Both the position numbers and the translations under genes were made by a program. 64,000 nucleotides of DNA from Halobacillus litoralis. GTDB taxonomy: Bacteria; Bacillota; Bacilli; Bacillales; Halobacillaceae. Shown piece after piece: positions 37,931 through 46,136 of the stretch. Position 1 is the stretch's first letter, and each line of letters begins with the position of its first letter. The notes below the pieces were generated by a model that saw nothing but the letters and a program-made list of their open reading frames with translations, searched no databases and was not told where the DNA came from. Location of the stretch: assembly GCF_009856355.1 (NCBI RefSeq), contig NZ_WMEW01000013.1:1-64000 (forward strand), in the 5' to 3' direction.

Positions 37931-38836
37931 TTACAGGATATGCTGATCAATCTTAGTCACCAGCTCCATGATTTCCGGCTTGGGAACCTGGGCATCTGCT
38001 CCTGCTTTTTCCCCTTGATGACGGAGGTCTTCTGTGATCAAGGAGGAAAAAATAATCACCGGGAGCTTCTGCAGCTCCTGATGATCTTTCAACAGCTTCG
38101 TCAAATGATGGCCATCCATCAAAGGCATCTCGATATCTGTAATGATGAGCTGATATTCGTCCAACACCGTTTTTCCATCGTCGATCAGCTCAGAAAGGTG
38201 CTCCCACGCTTCCCTGCCGTTTTCGAAACTGACAGTCCGGTCATACCCGGCTTTACTCAACGTCTCCTGAAGCATGGTCCGGAGCATGGGGGAGTCTTCA
38301 ATCATAAGAATCTTCTTGGAAGAACGCTCCCGCTTTCCGAGCTCCCGCAGCTGGTCCGTTTTCATACCGCCCTCAGAATGGATGTCAGCCACCACTTTCT
38401 CAAAATCAAGCAGAAGGAGCATATCCCCTTCCCTTTTAATGACTCCTGTGATCTGCGTATGCAGCCCTTGGTATATGTGACCCGGCTTTTCAATATGCTC
38501 CCAGGAGATCTGGTGAATCTGAGTCACCGTATGGACGTGAAAAACGATTTTCGTCTGGTTGAATTCCGTAAGAATCAACTTGTCCTTTTCCGGCTGATCG
38601 GAAGCCGGAAATCCTAAAGCGTGTGCGACATCGACGACCGGCACGACTTCTCCGCGTATGTCAATGATCCCTTCTACGAATGGGTGTGCGCGCGGCACTT
38701 GTGTGACCGGCTGAGGGTTTAAAATTTCTTTCACTTTCAACACATTAATACCGAAGCGGTTCTCACCAATTCCAAATTCTACGATTTCAAGTTCGTTTGT
38801 ATCCCTTTCCAGCAGCATTCCCTGCTTCTGTTCCAT
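37931..38836 (-). CDS. cheV: Chemotaxis coupling protein CheV
   Basis: A 301-residue hybrid of a CheW-like domain (about 15-150; IDIRGEVVPVVDVA is typical) and a receiver domain (about 170-300; Asp in ITDIEMPLMDG near 235, Lys in PVIIFSS..K later). It couples receptors to CheA and adapts the signal when phosphorylated. The start at 38836 gives the family length and keeps AAGGG eight bases upstream. A reading frame extends 120 codons further upstream without support. Confidence 0.94.
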   Translation of the reverse strand: MEQKQGMLLERDTNELEIVEFGIGENRFGINVLKVKEILNPQPVTQVPRAHPFVEGIIDIRGEVVPVVDVAHALGFPASDQPEKDKLILTEFNQTKIVFHVHTVTQIHQISWEHIEKPGHIYQGLHTQITGVIKREGDMLLLLDFEKVVADIHSEGGMKTDQLRELGKRERSSKKILMIEDSPMLRTMLQETLSKAGYDRTVSFENGREAWEHLSELIDDGKTVLDEYQLIITDIEMPLMDGHHLTKLLKDHQELQKLPVIIFSSLITEDLRHQGEKAGADAQVPKPEIMELVTKIDQHIL

Positions 38837-38899
38837 GAACATCGCCCTTTCTTCTAAACGTCCTCCTCTAGTATCGGATGGCTGCGGAAAGTCGTGAAG

Positions 38900-38933
38900 A
38901 AAAAATAAAAACTCCCTTGTAATAAGAGAGTTC
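38900..38933 (-). terminator. Terminator of the small membrane protein gene
   Basis: Stem AACTCTC with G-T pairing to GGGAGTT and a nine-base loop, then TTTTTATTTTTTC on the reverse strand. Confidence 0.65.
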
Positions 38934-39342
38934 AAGCGGCCTTCCTTCTTTTTCGCTTTGTAAATCTGCGGTAAGCCTGTTTCACCGTCAGCCACCCGGC
39001 AAGGCTGAGACCGTAACCGCTGATGGCCGAAAGACAGATAAACCAATAGTATTCCGGCAGCGTCGATGTTGTTCCTGCCATCGCATACCTGTCCACCATC
39101 TGCAGGAAAACGAGGACGAGCAAAACAGAAGACAGGCAGCTTAGAAATGTCAGCCAGTTTCGCAGTACCAGCCACTCGACCACCGGCTTCACCACCCACA
39201 TGACAGATCCCATGAAAGCAAACACCAGAAAAAATTGAATGTATTCCGGCTCCATTCCAAAAATCTGAAGAAAATCTTCATTGAGCCATTGGATCGGTTC
39301 TTCCAAAAAATGTGGATCGAGCCATTCACCCATATTCATCAT
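38932..39342 (-). CDS. Uncharacterised three-helix membrane protein
   Basis: A 136-residue protein with about 35 acidic and aromatic residues outside, three membrane helices (about 35-60, 63-82, 95-118) and a very basic tail RRFTKRKRRKAA that should face the cytosol. AAGGAGAACC precedes the ATG. No family is recognised. Confidence 0.75.
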   Translation of the reverse strand: MMNMGEWLDPHFLEEPIQWLNEDFLQIFGMEPEYIQFFLVFAFMGSVMWVVKPVVEWLVLRNWLTFLSCLSSVLLVLVFLQMVDRYAMAGTTSTLPEYYWFICLSAISGYGLSLAGWLTVKQAYRRFTKRKRRKAA

Positions 39343-39401
39343 ACGGTTCTCCTTTATTCTGTTCTCCTCACCATTATGAACAGCCGGTGGAAGGAATAAA
39401 C

Positions 39402-40106
39402 CTAGAAATGCTTAAGGAGATGAGGCTGCTTATTTTTAAGCCACTTCAGCCCTTCACGACGGCTGAGCGGACGGCATTCATACATCGACAAGAAATGGAG
39501 GACACCCTCCGGGTTGGTTTTACTGTACTCCCGGAGTGCCCACCCCACGGCTTTTTCTATGAAAAATTCTTTCTCTTCTTTTAACCGGAGGATCGTTTCG
39601 AATAAGAGTGTTTCATCCGTCTCTTCCTTGTACTTCAGCTGAAAAAGAAGCGTAGAGCGCCGCAGCCACATCGAGTCCGCTTCACGGAGACGTTCTGTAT
39701 ACGGACGCAGCTGTCCAGGGTAAAGCTTAAAATATTCCCCGCACAGATGAGAGGCGATCATATCCACCGTATCCCACCACGGTTTTGTCTGCAGGAGCTT
39801 TTCATAGAACTCTACCGACTGGAGAGAAACCGCACTTCTGCCTTTGTCCAAAAGAGCCAGTGCTGCATAATGACACTCCCTCTCAGGCATCTGAAAAAGA
39901 TGAAACGCCACTTCAAAACGTTCTTTTTCACTGAGAGTTTTCCACTCTTTCAAAAACGGAGCAAGGATCTTTTTCCGTTCAGGCGCTTTGATGCCGTAAA
40001 ACGGAAAATGGTTTTTCATATAGTTCTCCATCGGCTGGCGCCGGCTTTCATTTTGATGCTCCACCAACGCCTCATTGATATCAGCAGCTAGATGCTCTGC
40101 TCTCAT
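39402..40106 (-). CDS. DNA alkylation repair glycosylase, AlkD family
   Basis: A 234-residue HEAT-like-repeat DNA glycosylase that removes alkylated purines. The family signature TKPWWDTVDMIA (about 115) supplies the Trp and the catalytic Asp, WLRRSTLLFQLKYK (about 155) the Arg, and the C-terminal FIEKAVGWALREYSK the DNA-backbone contacts. Its ATG overlaps the stop of the patatin gene (ATGA), so the two are coupled. No role connection to the patatin is evident. Confidence 0.93.
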   Translation of the reverse strand: MRAEHLAADINEALVEHQNESRRQPMENYMKNHFPFYGIKAPERKKILAPFLKEWKTLSEKERFEVAFHLFQMPERECHYAALALLDKGRSAVSLQSVEFYEKLLQTKPWWDTVDMIASHLCGEYFKLYPGQLRPYTERLREADSMWLRRSTLLFQLKYKEETDETLLFETILRLKEEKEFFIEKAVGWALREYSKTNPEGVLHFLSMYECRPLSRREGLKWLKNKQPHLLKHF

Positions 40107-40978
40107 ATCCGGCCCAGCCCTGCATGATCCACTTGAAGAAAATCGGTCAACTGCTCTCCAAGGGCCTCTGCTTCCTGATAGCCCTGCATATAGAGGTTAT
40201 GCAGCCGGTCCCTGTTCCTTTCTATCCTGCTGACTACCAGCGGCTGACGCGGACGGATGACAAACGCCCGTCCCTCTTCTTCCATTTTTCTTACGTGCTC
40301 CAGCTGTGCGTTGTAATGGATATGCCGGTCGGCCATCGTTTTGGCGAAGTTCGGAAATTTTTTATACCGGCGGTTCAAATACCAGCCGGCTTTGGATCTG
40401 CCTTTGATATAACCGTCATTTCGAGTCAGGACGATCACATGCTTTTGGTTGCCGTCGTCAATCGAACGCTGCAGGGGAATAGGGTCGGCAATCCCTCCAT
40501 CCATTAACTGAAACCCTTTGAACTCAATGCTTGGCGCAATCATCGGGAGCGAGCTGGAGGCCCGGATGACTTTCAGAAGACTGTCCCTGTCGTGGAAGGA
40601 ATCAAAGAAAACCGGCCTTCCTGAATCCATATCAGTCGTCGCGACGACGAATTTCGCTGACTGCTTCATGAAGGACTCATAATCAAAAGGGACCAGTTCA
40701 TTCGGAAGCTTATCAAAAAGGAAATCCATCCCGAACAACTGACGCTTGGTCAGCATTCGTTTATAAGATATGTATTCTGGATGATCCCCGTATTCGACAA
40801 TGACCCGGTAATTTCTCCCGCGCTGTTTGGCTACATAGGAGCTGCCATTGCATGCGCCGGCGGAGGCTCCGACAACATAGGGAAAATGCACGCCCTGATC
40901 GAGAAAGTAATCGAGCACACCTGCTGTATAAGCACCCCGCATCCCGCCGCCTTCCAATACTAAACCTACGTCATTCAT
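40103..40978 (-). CDS. Patatin-like phospholipase
   Basis: A 291-residue patatin-family lipid acyl hydrolase. The oxyanion loop LEGGGMRGAYTAG is near residue 8. The nucleophile Ser is in GASAGACNG near 39. The dyad Asp is in DGGIADPIP near 163. Related to E. coli YjjU-type proteins. No signal peptide, so it acts in the cytosol or at the inner membrane face. The start at 40978 (MNDVGLVLEGGG) fits the family; the upstream GTG does not. Confidence 0.9.
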   Translation of the reverse strand: MNDVGLVLEGGGMRGAYTAGVLDYFLDQGVHFPYVVGASAGACNGSSYVAKQRGRNYRVIVEYGDHPEYISYKRMLTKRQLFGMDFLFDKLPNELVPFDYESFMKQSAKFVVATTDMDSGRPVFFDSFHDRDSLLKVIRASSSLPMIAPSIEFKGFQLMDGGIADPIPLQRSIDDGNQKHVIVLTRNDGYIKGRSKAGWYLNRRYKKFPNFAKTMADRHIHYNAQLEHVRKMEEEGRAFVIRPRQPLVVSRIERNRDRLHNLYMQGYQEAEALGEQLTDFLQVDHAGLGRI

Positions 40979-41045
40979 AGTTATCACCTGCCTGAAAATT
41001 GTTAAGGTTTATGCTTTACATTCTCCCACGTTCCTATGAAAATGT

Positions 41046-41078
41046 AAAAAGCAGCCCCTTACAGGCGGCCGCTTTTTC
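41046..41078 (-). terminator. Terminator of the FbpB-like gene
   Basis: Imperfect stem AAAAAGCGGCC / GGGCTGCTTTTT, with T-runs on the reverse strand, just after the gene's stop. Confidence 0.65.
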
Positions 41079-41087
41079 ATGAGCTGA

Positions 41088-41237
41088 TTAATTCATATAA
41101 TGGTCGGGACGAAGTTTATTTGTGTGTTTTTCATCTATTTGTCTTTCGATGTCTTCAATCGCTTCTTCGTCTTGCAGCAGCTGCTGCTTGTTACGATCAA
41201 CAAGTTCTTCAAAAGATAAACGGTGAATCGATCTCAT
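41088..41237 (-). CDS. FbpB-like small protein
   Basis: A 49-residue protein with the family form: short basic N terminus, LSFEELVDRNKQQLLQDEEAI, a helix of charged residues. FbpB in B. subtilis is a Fur-regulated helper of the FsrA small RNA in iron sparing. The start at 41237 is defined by AGGA eight bases upstream. Homology is limited by the small size, so the functional link is tentative. Confidence 0.65.
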   Translation of the reverse strand: MRSIHRLSFEELVDRNKQQLLQDEEAIEDIERQIDEKHTNKLRPDHYMN

Positions 41238-41263
41238 TCTACACTTCCTTTCCCTGTTTTCGT

Positions 41264-41284
41264 TTGAATTATAACAAAATTCAA
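41264..41284. promoter_or_regulatory. Inverted repeat at the FbpB-like promoter
   Basis: TTGAATT, seven bases, AATTCAA form a perfect inverted repeat overlapping a reverse-strand TATAAT-like -10. Read as a 7-1-7 Fur/PerR box it matches about 10 of 14 positions. Fur control is plausible, given the gene. Confidence 0.4.
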
Positions 41285-41345
41285 CAAATGATATACCTGA
41301 ATTGTTTGAACATTTTGTTAACTTTATGTAAAAAGGAGAGCTACA

Positions 41346-42497
41346 ATGGAACATTTGATCAACCCCACAGTTAAAAACATCGAAATTTCCGGCATCCGGC
41401 GTTTTTTTAATATGGTCAGCCATTACGATGACGTCGTTTCCCTGACCATCGGCCAGCCGGACTTCCCTACACCCGATGCTGTCAAGCAGGCAGGTATCCA
41501 GGCGATTGAAAATAACCAGACAAGCTACACCCATAACGCCGGTCTCCTTGAACTGCGCCGGGCCGTTCAGCAGCATACAGCTGACTCGTATGGTCTTTCC
41601 TATCAGGCTGAGCAGGAGATCATCATCACCGTAGGAGCATCCGAAGCGCTGGACTTATCCCTGCGTACGCTACTGAATCCAGGTGATGAAGTCATCCTCC
41701 CCGGCCCTGTTTACCCCGGGTATGAACCATTGATCCGGCTTGCAGGCGGCACCCCGGTATTCGCAGATACGAGTGCGGAGGCATTTAAACTGACCGGCGA
41801 CATCATTCAGGCGCATATCACTGAAAAAACAAAAGCAGTGATTCTTCCCTACCCCTCCAACCCGACCGGTGTATCATTAACAGAAGAAGAGCTGAAGGAT
41901 ATTGCTGCCGTCATCAAACAGAACGAAATCTTTATCATCGCTGATGAAATCTACAGTGAACTCGTTTATGAACAGCCGCATACATCCATCGCTTCCATTC
42001 CGGAGGTCCGGGACAACGTTATCGTCGTCAACGGGGTATCCAAATCCCACAGTATGACGGGATGGCGGATCGGCTATCTGCTTGCACCGGAATGGCTGTC
42101 GCGTCATCTATTGAAAGTCCATCAATATAACGTTTCCTGCGCAGCCTCGATCAGTCAATATGCTGCCCTGGAAGCACTGTCCAATCAGAAGCAGGAAGCA
42201 GCACGCATGCGTGACGCCTATAAAGAACGGCGTGATTACGCAGCTGGACGTCTTGAACAGATGGGATTGTCGTTTGCCCAGCCGGACGGGGCCTTTTATT
42301 TGTTCATTCAATTCCCACTGAATGGGAAGTCAACGACTGATAAAGCCGTCGAGCTTGTAGAGGAGGCCGGCCTTGCCCTCGTTCCGGGGGATGCGTTTTC
42401 CACCTATGGAGAAGGATACATGCGCCTTTCCTACGCTTACAGCATGGAAACACTGAAAAAAGGCCTCGATAGACTTGAGAATTACTTGAATTCATAG
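41346..42497 (+). CDS. patA: Aminotransferase PatA (class I/II)
   Basis: A 383-residue PLP enzyme of the aspartate aminotransferase fold. PLP contacts include NPTG near residue 178 and the lysine in GVSKSHSMTGWRIGY near 233, and a late Arg for substrate carboxylate. It matches B. subtilis PatA, next to cheV there as well, which can act in lysine or diaminopimelate synthesis as N-acetyl-LL-diaminopimelate aminotransferase. This would supply the step between DapH and DapL, both in this window. Confidence 0.93.
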   Translation: MEHLINPTVKNIEISGIRRFFNMVSHYDDVVSLTIGQPDFPTPDAVKQAGIQAIENNQTSYTHNAGLLELRRAVQQHTADSYGLSYQAEQEIIITVGASEALDLSLRTLLNPGDEVILPGPVYPGYEPLIRLAGGTPVFADTSAEAFKLTGDIIQAHITEKTKAVILPYPSNPTGVSLTEEELKDIAAVIKQNEIFIIADEIYSELVYEQPHTSIASIPEVRDNVIVVNGVSKSHSMTGWRIGYLLAPEWLSRHLLKVHQYNVSCAASISQYAALEALSNQKQEAARMRDAYKERRDYAAGRLEQMGLSFAQPDGAFYLFIQFPLNGKSTTDKAVELVEEAGLALVPGDAFSTYGEGYMRLSYAYSMETLKKGLDRLENYLNS

Positions 42498-42503
42498 GTT
42501 ATA

Positions 42504-42549
42504 CCAACAACGGGCTGTCGTGGAAGTTCACGACAGCCCGTTTTGTTGG
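42504..42549 (+). terminator. Terminator of patA
   Basis: Stem ACGGGCTGTCGTG with its complement and a six-base loop, TTTTG afterwards; outer CCAACA and TGTTGG pair too. Confidence 0.85.
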
Positions 42550-42616
42550 AGACAGGTGTATCTATTTTTATTGACAGCGCCTGATTTTAAAAACTTTCAT
42601 TCTTCTAGTACACGAA

Positions 42617-42645
42617 CCTATGCAGCTTCTTCTTTTTTTCATAGG
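42617..42645. promoter_or_regulatory. Inverted repeat and possible promoter of the Ena-like operon
   Basis: CCTATG (42617-42622) and CATAGG (42640-42645) form an inverted repeat with a 17-base T-rich loop. CATAGGCTG resembles a sigma-K -10 (CATANNNTA with one mismatch), 30 bases before the start codon. A sigma-K -35 at the expected distance is not seen. Confidence 0.35.
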
Positions 42646-42676
42646 CTGTACTATAACGATTGAAGGAGGATGACGA

Positions 42677-43066
42677 ATGGCGAATTGTTGTTGTCCCGAC
42701 CGTGGTGGTCAATTTGCTATGGATGAATTCTGCGGAAACTTCACGATTGATTGTTTAACCGATGCGCCAGCCCCGGACTTCGGTCTAGCTGAAACGGTCT
42801 GGTCCTCAAGTTTCACCATTGATGCAGGTACCATCAGCGTCTTTTATGATACCGGCTGTGCTGATCCCCTTACCGTCTATGTTGCCAATGGAGGGGTCGT
42901 TGTAGACACCTTCACTGTGCCCCTTGCCACCCTTGGAAGTAACGGGAATACAAGGTCGGTGACGGTTCAGGCCTTTGATGAAGTCCGTATCATTTGTAAT
43001 ACAGATGCCGCAGCAGGAAACTCATGCCGGGGAAAATACTGCATCAGCGCGAATTATCGATTATAA
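42677..43066 (+). CDS. Ena-like (DUF3992-type) endospore appendage subunit
   Basis: A 129-residue protein without signal peptide. It starts MANCCC (Cys 4-6), has FCGNF (Cys 19), about 90 residues that look like beta strands, and ends GKYCISANYRL (Cys 122). Ena subunits of B. cereus share this layout: an N-terminal connector with a Cys pair, a Cys about 13 residues later and a Cys in the last strand, which cross-link subunits by disulfides into fibres. Four extra Cys (26, 61, 107, 117) set it apart. AAGGAGGATG is a strong ribosome site. Family membership is from pattern, not from a search. Confidence 0.75.
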   Translation: MANCCCPDRGGQFAMDEFCGNFTIDCLTDAPAPDFGLAETVWSSSFTIDAGTISVFYDTGCADPLTVYVANGGVVVDTFTVPLATLGSNGNTRSVTVQAFDEVRIICNTDAAAGNSCRGKYCISANYRL

Positions 43067-43071
43067 CCAGC

Positions 43072-43110
43072 GGGGCAGGATTCCTCATCCTTTCCTGCCT
43101 TTTTATTTTA
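43072..43110 (+). terminator. Terminator inside the Ena-like gene group
   Basis: Stem GGCAGGA with its complement and a 12-base loop, then TTTTTATTTT. It would let the small subunit be made in excess over the two downstream proteins. Confidence 0.7.
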
Positions 43111-43150
43111 CGATTAGAGGCTGGTCCATTTTGAAAGGTGGTGTGCCTAT

Positions 43151-43891
43151 ATGGCCACGATTGATGAAATTGTCGAAGCGCTGGTCACTCCTTTAACACA
43201 GTGCTGTTTAGTTAATGCAACGGTAACGGGTCCTTCTGATCAAAGCGAGATATTTTCTACACCACTGCAGGGCTTTCCGACAAATGGCAATGAATTCGTT
43301 GTCTTAAGCAGCGGTTTTGCAAGCCTGACGCCGGGGACGGCTCCTACGTTTGTTTCTGAAAACACAGGCGGCCCCATCGTTCCCGCTGGAGACCCCTTAG
43401 GTTCTCCGGACGGACAGGAGTCTCTTGATGTTGTTACGGTCAGGCTGCAATTCCTTCTGCCGAAGGACCCCGGCAAGCTGACATTCGACTGGAAATTCGG
43501 GACCGAGGAAAATCCACAGTTTGTCGGACAGTTTGCCGATTATTTCCGGGCGGATGTCTTCACTTCTCTCGGTACCGAAAATATTGCCCTGCTTCCCGAC
43601 GGAACCCCCGTCACGGTTACAAACGCTGCACCCTTTTCCAATATGCCGAATGGGAGTTCCATGGCTCCTCTTCCTCCTTTTCCTACACCGAATGATGTTA
43701 CGTACAACGCTGTGACCACTGAGATCTACACAGCAGAGCTTGATCTATCCTGCTACAGCTGTGAACTGATCACCCTACAGCTCCGAGTGGCTGACGTCAT
43801 TGACCGGGTGTTTAACTCGGCTGCTTTTTTGGATAATCTGCGGATCACCGGCTGCGAAGACCCGGAACCTGTAAAACCGATCTGTCCTTAA
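43151..43891 (+). CDS. Choice-of-anchor-L-like domain protein, possible appendage tip or adhesin
   Basis: A 246-residue, acidic, beta-rich protein with no signal peptide or cell-wall anchor. Its features fit the choice-of-anchor L family: a block of LTFDWKFGTEENPQFVGQFADYF near residue 117 (the EEYPEF..YNDAF-type element), then INIALLPDGT-like, VTYNAVTTEI near 178 and RVADVIDRVFNSAAFLDNLRI near 215. Such domains occur in surface adhesins with varied C-terminal anchors. Here the anchor may be assembly on the spore, through Cys 18-19 and the Cys-rich end. It lies between two Ena-like genes and has GAAAGGTGG upstream. Confidence 0.7.
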   Translation: MATIDEIVEALVTPLTQCCLVNATVTGPSDQSEIFSTPLQGFPTNGNEFVVLSSGFASLTPGTAPTFVSENTGGPIVPAGDPLGSPDGQESLDVVTVRLQFLLPKDPGKLTFDWKFGTEENPQFVGQFADYFRADVFTSLGTENIALLPDGTPVTVTNAAPFSNMPNGSSMAPLPPFPTPNDVTYNAVTTEIYTAELDLSCYSCELITLQLRVADVIDRVFNSAAFLDNLRITGCEDPEPVKPICP

Positions 43892-44007
43892 GCAGGATTG
43901 ATAATGCTGGGAAAAGGAGAAAAAAAGCTGTCTGCCATGATGATAAAAAAGAGGGACCAGCATGAATGTTTGCAGGTGCCGGCTACTATTCTAAAAGGGG
44001 GGATCTT

Positions 44008-44865
44008 ATGGATAAGCATTGTATACAGGCAGAAAAAGTGTATGACTGGGTAACCGCACCACTTCAATTTACGAAATGCTTAACCATTTCGTTTGTGGAT
44101 GACGTTCTCATGGATGAAGTCTGCGGGAATTTCACATTGATGAACGATTCCCGTGAACTGCTATGGCAGTCGCTGCTGGCTGAGCCTGTCACAGGCACCA
44201 TTGTCCTCACCCTACAGCAGGGAGATTTGAATGATCTTTCTATCTTTATTAATGGAGATAAAATAAAAAGCGGTACAGGGAAAACATTCAGCAGAACCGT
44301 CCAAGGGCTCCAAAGTCTTGAAGTTGAGCGTACAGGCGATGGAATTTTAAAAGGAAAATACTGCCTGGATTTAAACTACATCCTACCTCAAGGTAAGGAA
44401 GAACTGCCCCTTGATTGCGAATGCTACACCTGCTTTTTAGCGGATGGGTGCTGCAGGAAAGCCGATATCACCTCTATTGTATGCAGGGAAATTGGACGGA
44501 GAAAAGAAGTTCCGGTTGTTCTGCCGTCGGGTGAAAAAATCACCTTTCATGAGATTACTTTATGTAAAGAAGGCTGTCTGGGTGTCAAACTTCCGAATGG
44601 GTGCATTTGCGTATGCGCCTTTTCCCAAATAGAAAAACTCCTTCTCTGTGCCCCGCCGGGGACGATCATCCAATGTGAAGTGACCAGCTTTACCTGCAGG
44701 GTCCAAACGATTACGAAAGTCAAACACTGCCTCTGTCTGGAACTGCTGGTTGATATCTGTCAGTCTGTAAAAGTCGTTCACCCTGCAACCATTGCTGTCA
44801 CCGCTCAGGAATGTGAACCACGTCCACCGATCCGCCCTACTTCCTGCTCCGACCAAAAAAACTGA
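44008..44865 (+). CDS. Chimeric spore-surface protein with Ena-like central domain
   Basis: A 285-residue protein with about 25 Cys and no signal peptide. Residues 1-30 hold CIQAEKVYDWV, as in the coat-like protein at 13042-13713. Residues 35-127 resemble an Ena subunit (DEVCGNFT ... GKYCLDLNY). Residues 160-275 match the C-terminal half of the same coat-like protein (LLCAPPGT, Cys-rich strands, CEPR). Thus an appendage subunit is inserted in a coat-type protein. It could anchor fibres to the coat. ATG 44008 follows AAGGGGGG; 14 upstream codons are unsupported. Confidence 0.75.
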   Translation: MDKHCIQAEKVYDWVTAPLQFTKCLTISFVDDVLMDEVCGNFTLMNDSRELLWQSLLAEPVTGTIVLTLQQGDLNDLSIFINGDKIKSGTGKTFSRTVQGLQSLEVERTGDGILKGKYCLDLNYILPQGKEELPLDCECYTCFLADGCCRKADITSIVCREIGRRKEVPVVLPSGEKITFHEITLCKEGCLGVKLPNGCICVCAFSQIEKLLLCAPPGTIIQCEVTSFTCRVQTITKVKHCLCLELLVDICQSVKVVHPATIAVTAQECEPRPPIRPTSCSDQKN

Positions 44866-44910
44866 TCTGCTCTTTATGTGAAAATGACATTCTGAAAAGG
44901 GCAGGTACAT

Positions 44911-44948
44911 AAAAAAACTTACAGAACGGTAAGCTCTGTAAGTTTTAT
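44911..44948. terminator. Bidirectional terminator after the Ena-like genes
   Basis: Stem AAAACTTACAGA with its complement and a nine-base loop; A-run before and TTTTATG after. It serves the chimeric gene and the convergent spo0E-like gene. Confidence 0.85.
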
Positions 44949-45103
44949 GATTGTTGTTGAATCTCGTTGAGTAATGTATCCAGCCGTTGACTAATTTGAA
45001 CCGATTCCACACTGGAGAATCCCTTTTCATTCGCGACCTCCATCATTCTTTTCCGAAGGCGCTCAACCTCTTCCAGCATCGTCTCTTTATCCATAACCTG
45101 CAC
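44945..45103 (-). CDS. Spo0E-family aspartyl-phosphate phosphatase
   Basis: A 52-residue helical hairpin protein of the Spo0E type that dephosphorylates Spo0A-P and delays sporulation. The signature SQRLDTLLNE (Ser-x-x-x-Asp) is near residue 40. GTG at 45103 has AGGAGGTCG eight bases upstream; the ATG three codons later is the alternative. It is convergent to the spore-surface genes. Confidence 0.85.
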   Translation of the reverse strand: MQVMDKETMLEEVERLRKRMMEVANEKGFSSVESVQISQRLDTLLNEIQQQS

Positions 45104-45391
45104 GTGCGACGACCTCCTGCCAGTCCTATCTTTTTTGTATTTATCTCTTTCATATACGTAAGCAAAAGGAATGTTTGTTCGCCTGTCCAACCTGCACGAA
45201 AAGAATTATCTCAATTTTCATTTCATTTGTAAAGTTATTTGCTAAAACAATTTACAATTCGACATAGGAAGACCGTCGTTTCCCCCTTTCCTATGTTACA
45301 TATCCATTACATTGAAATCGATCTCCCTTTCATTTCTAAAGCAATATGGTAAAATAAGAGCGAAATCATATCTGTTCATCGAGAAAGGAAG

Positions 45392-45919
45392 ATGAGATTG
45401 TCCGAACAATCTAAAAGTGAATGGCTGGAATGGTTAAAAGCCATCGCCGTCGCCATCACACTGGCCTTCATTCTAAGAACGTTCTTCTTCGCCACGTCTA
45501 TCGTAGAGGGTGCCAGCATGGATCCTACTCTCCAAAACGGTGAACGAGTCATGTTCAATAAAATTATCTACTATATAGACGAGCCTGAGCGTGGAGACAT
45601 CGTTATCATCGAACGTCCTGTCAAAAGTTATGTGAAACGAATCATCGGTCTGCCTGGAGATACCGTTGAAATCCGGGATCATGAGCTTTATGTTAATGGA
45701 GAGAAGGAGACGCAGGAATACTTGAGTGAAGATGCAGCCTCCGCTACAAGAGATTACGGTCCTGTTGATGTTCCCGACGGAAAATACTTCGTCATGGGAG
45801 ATAACCGCTCCATCAGTAAAGACAGCCGCAACGGCCTCGGCTTTATTGAAGAAGATGAAATCATCGGCCGTACAGAACTGGTGATCTATCCATTTAATGA
45901 ATGGGGACTAACGAATTAA
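45392..45919 (+). CDS. Type I signal peptidase
   Basis: A 175-residue Gram-positive-type leader peptidase with one N-terminal membrane helix (about 14-36). The catalytic Ser is in EGASMDPTL (about 43) and the Lys in YVKRIIGLPGD (about 85). The late motif GDNRSISKDSR (about 138) completes the box structure. It is one of several Sip enzymes usual in Bacillus. GAGAAAGGAAG precedes the ATG. Not closely tied to the appendage genes, whose products have no signals. Confidence 0.94.
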   Translation: MRLSEQSKSEWLEWLKAIAVAITLAFILRTFFFATSIVEGASMDPTLQNGERVMFNKIIYYIDEPERGDIVIIERPVKSYVKRIIGLPGDTVEIRDHELYVNGEKETQEYLSEDAASATRDYGPVDVPDGKYFVMGDNRSISKDSRNGLGFIEEDEIIGRTELVIYPFNEWGLTN

Positions 45920-45973
45920 AAACCTTTCCAGGCGAGGCACTGAAAAACTGAGGATTTGTGAAAGGTAAAGCTC

Positions 45974-46024
45974 AAAAAAGCGGATGGCATGGATACAAAA
46001 TTTCCAAGCCATCCGCTTTTTTCT
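45974..46024. terminator. Terminator of the signal peptidase gene
   Basis: Stem AAAAAGCGGATGGC with its complement, about 19-base loop, flanked by A and T runs. Confidence 0.85.
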
Positions 46025-46136
46025 ATTTTCATGAGGCTTACATTTCTCATTCCCTGTTAAAAACGCAATAGTACCTTGAAGCCGCATGATTTCGAGACCC
46101 GAATAGGAGGCAGCCTCGTTCCAGGCTGAATGTTTT

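Noticed and set aside
43937..44053. 38-codon frame (MMIKKRDQ...) between the anchor-L-like and chimeric genes
   Set aside because: It overlaps the start of the chimeric protein, has no family and only a distant ribosome site.
46114..46131. CAGCCT/AGGCTG hairpin followed by TTTTTT on the + strand
   Set aside because: Short stem with no gene upstream that needs it; the signal peptidase already has a better terminator at 45974-46024.
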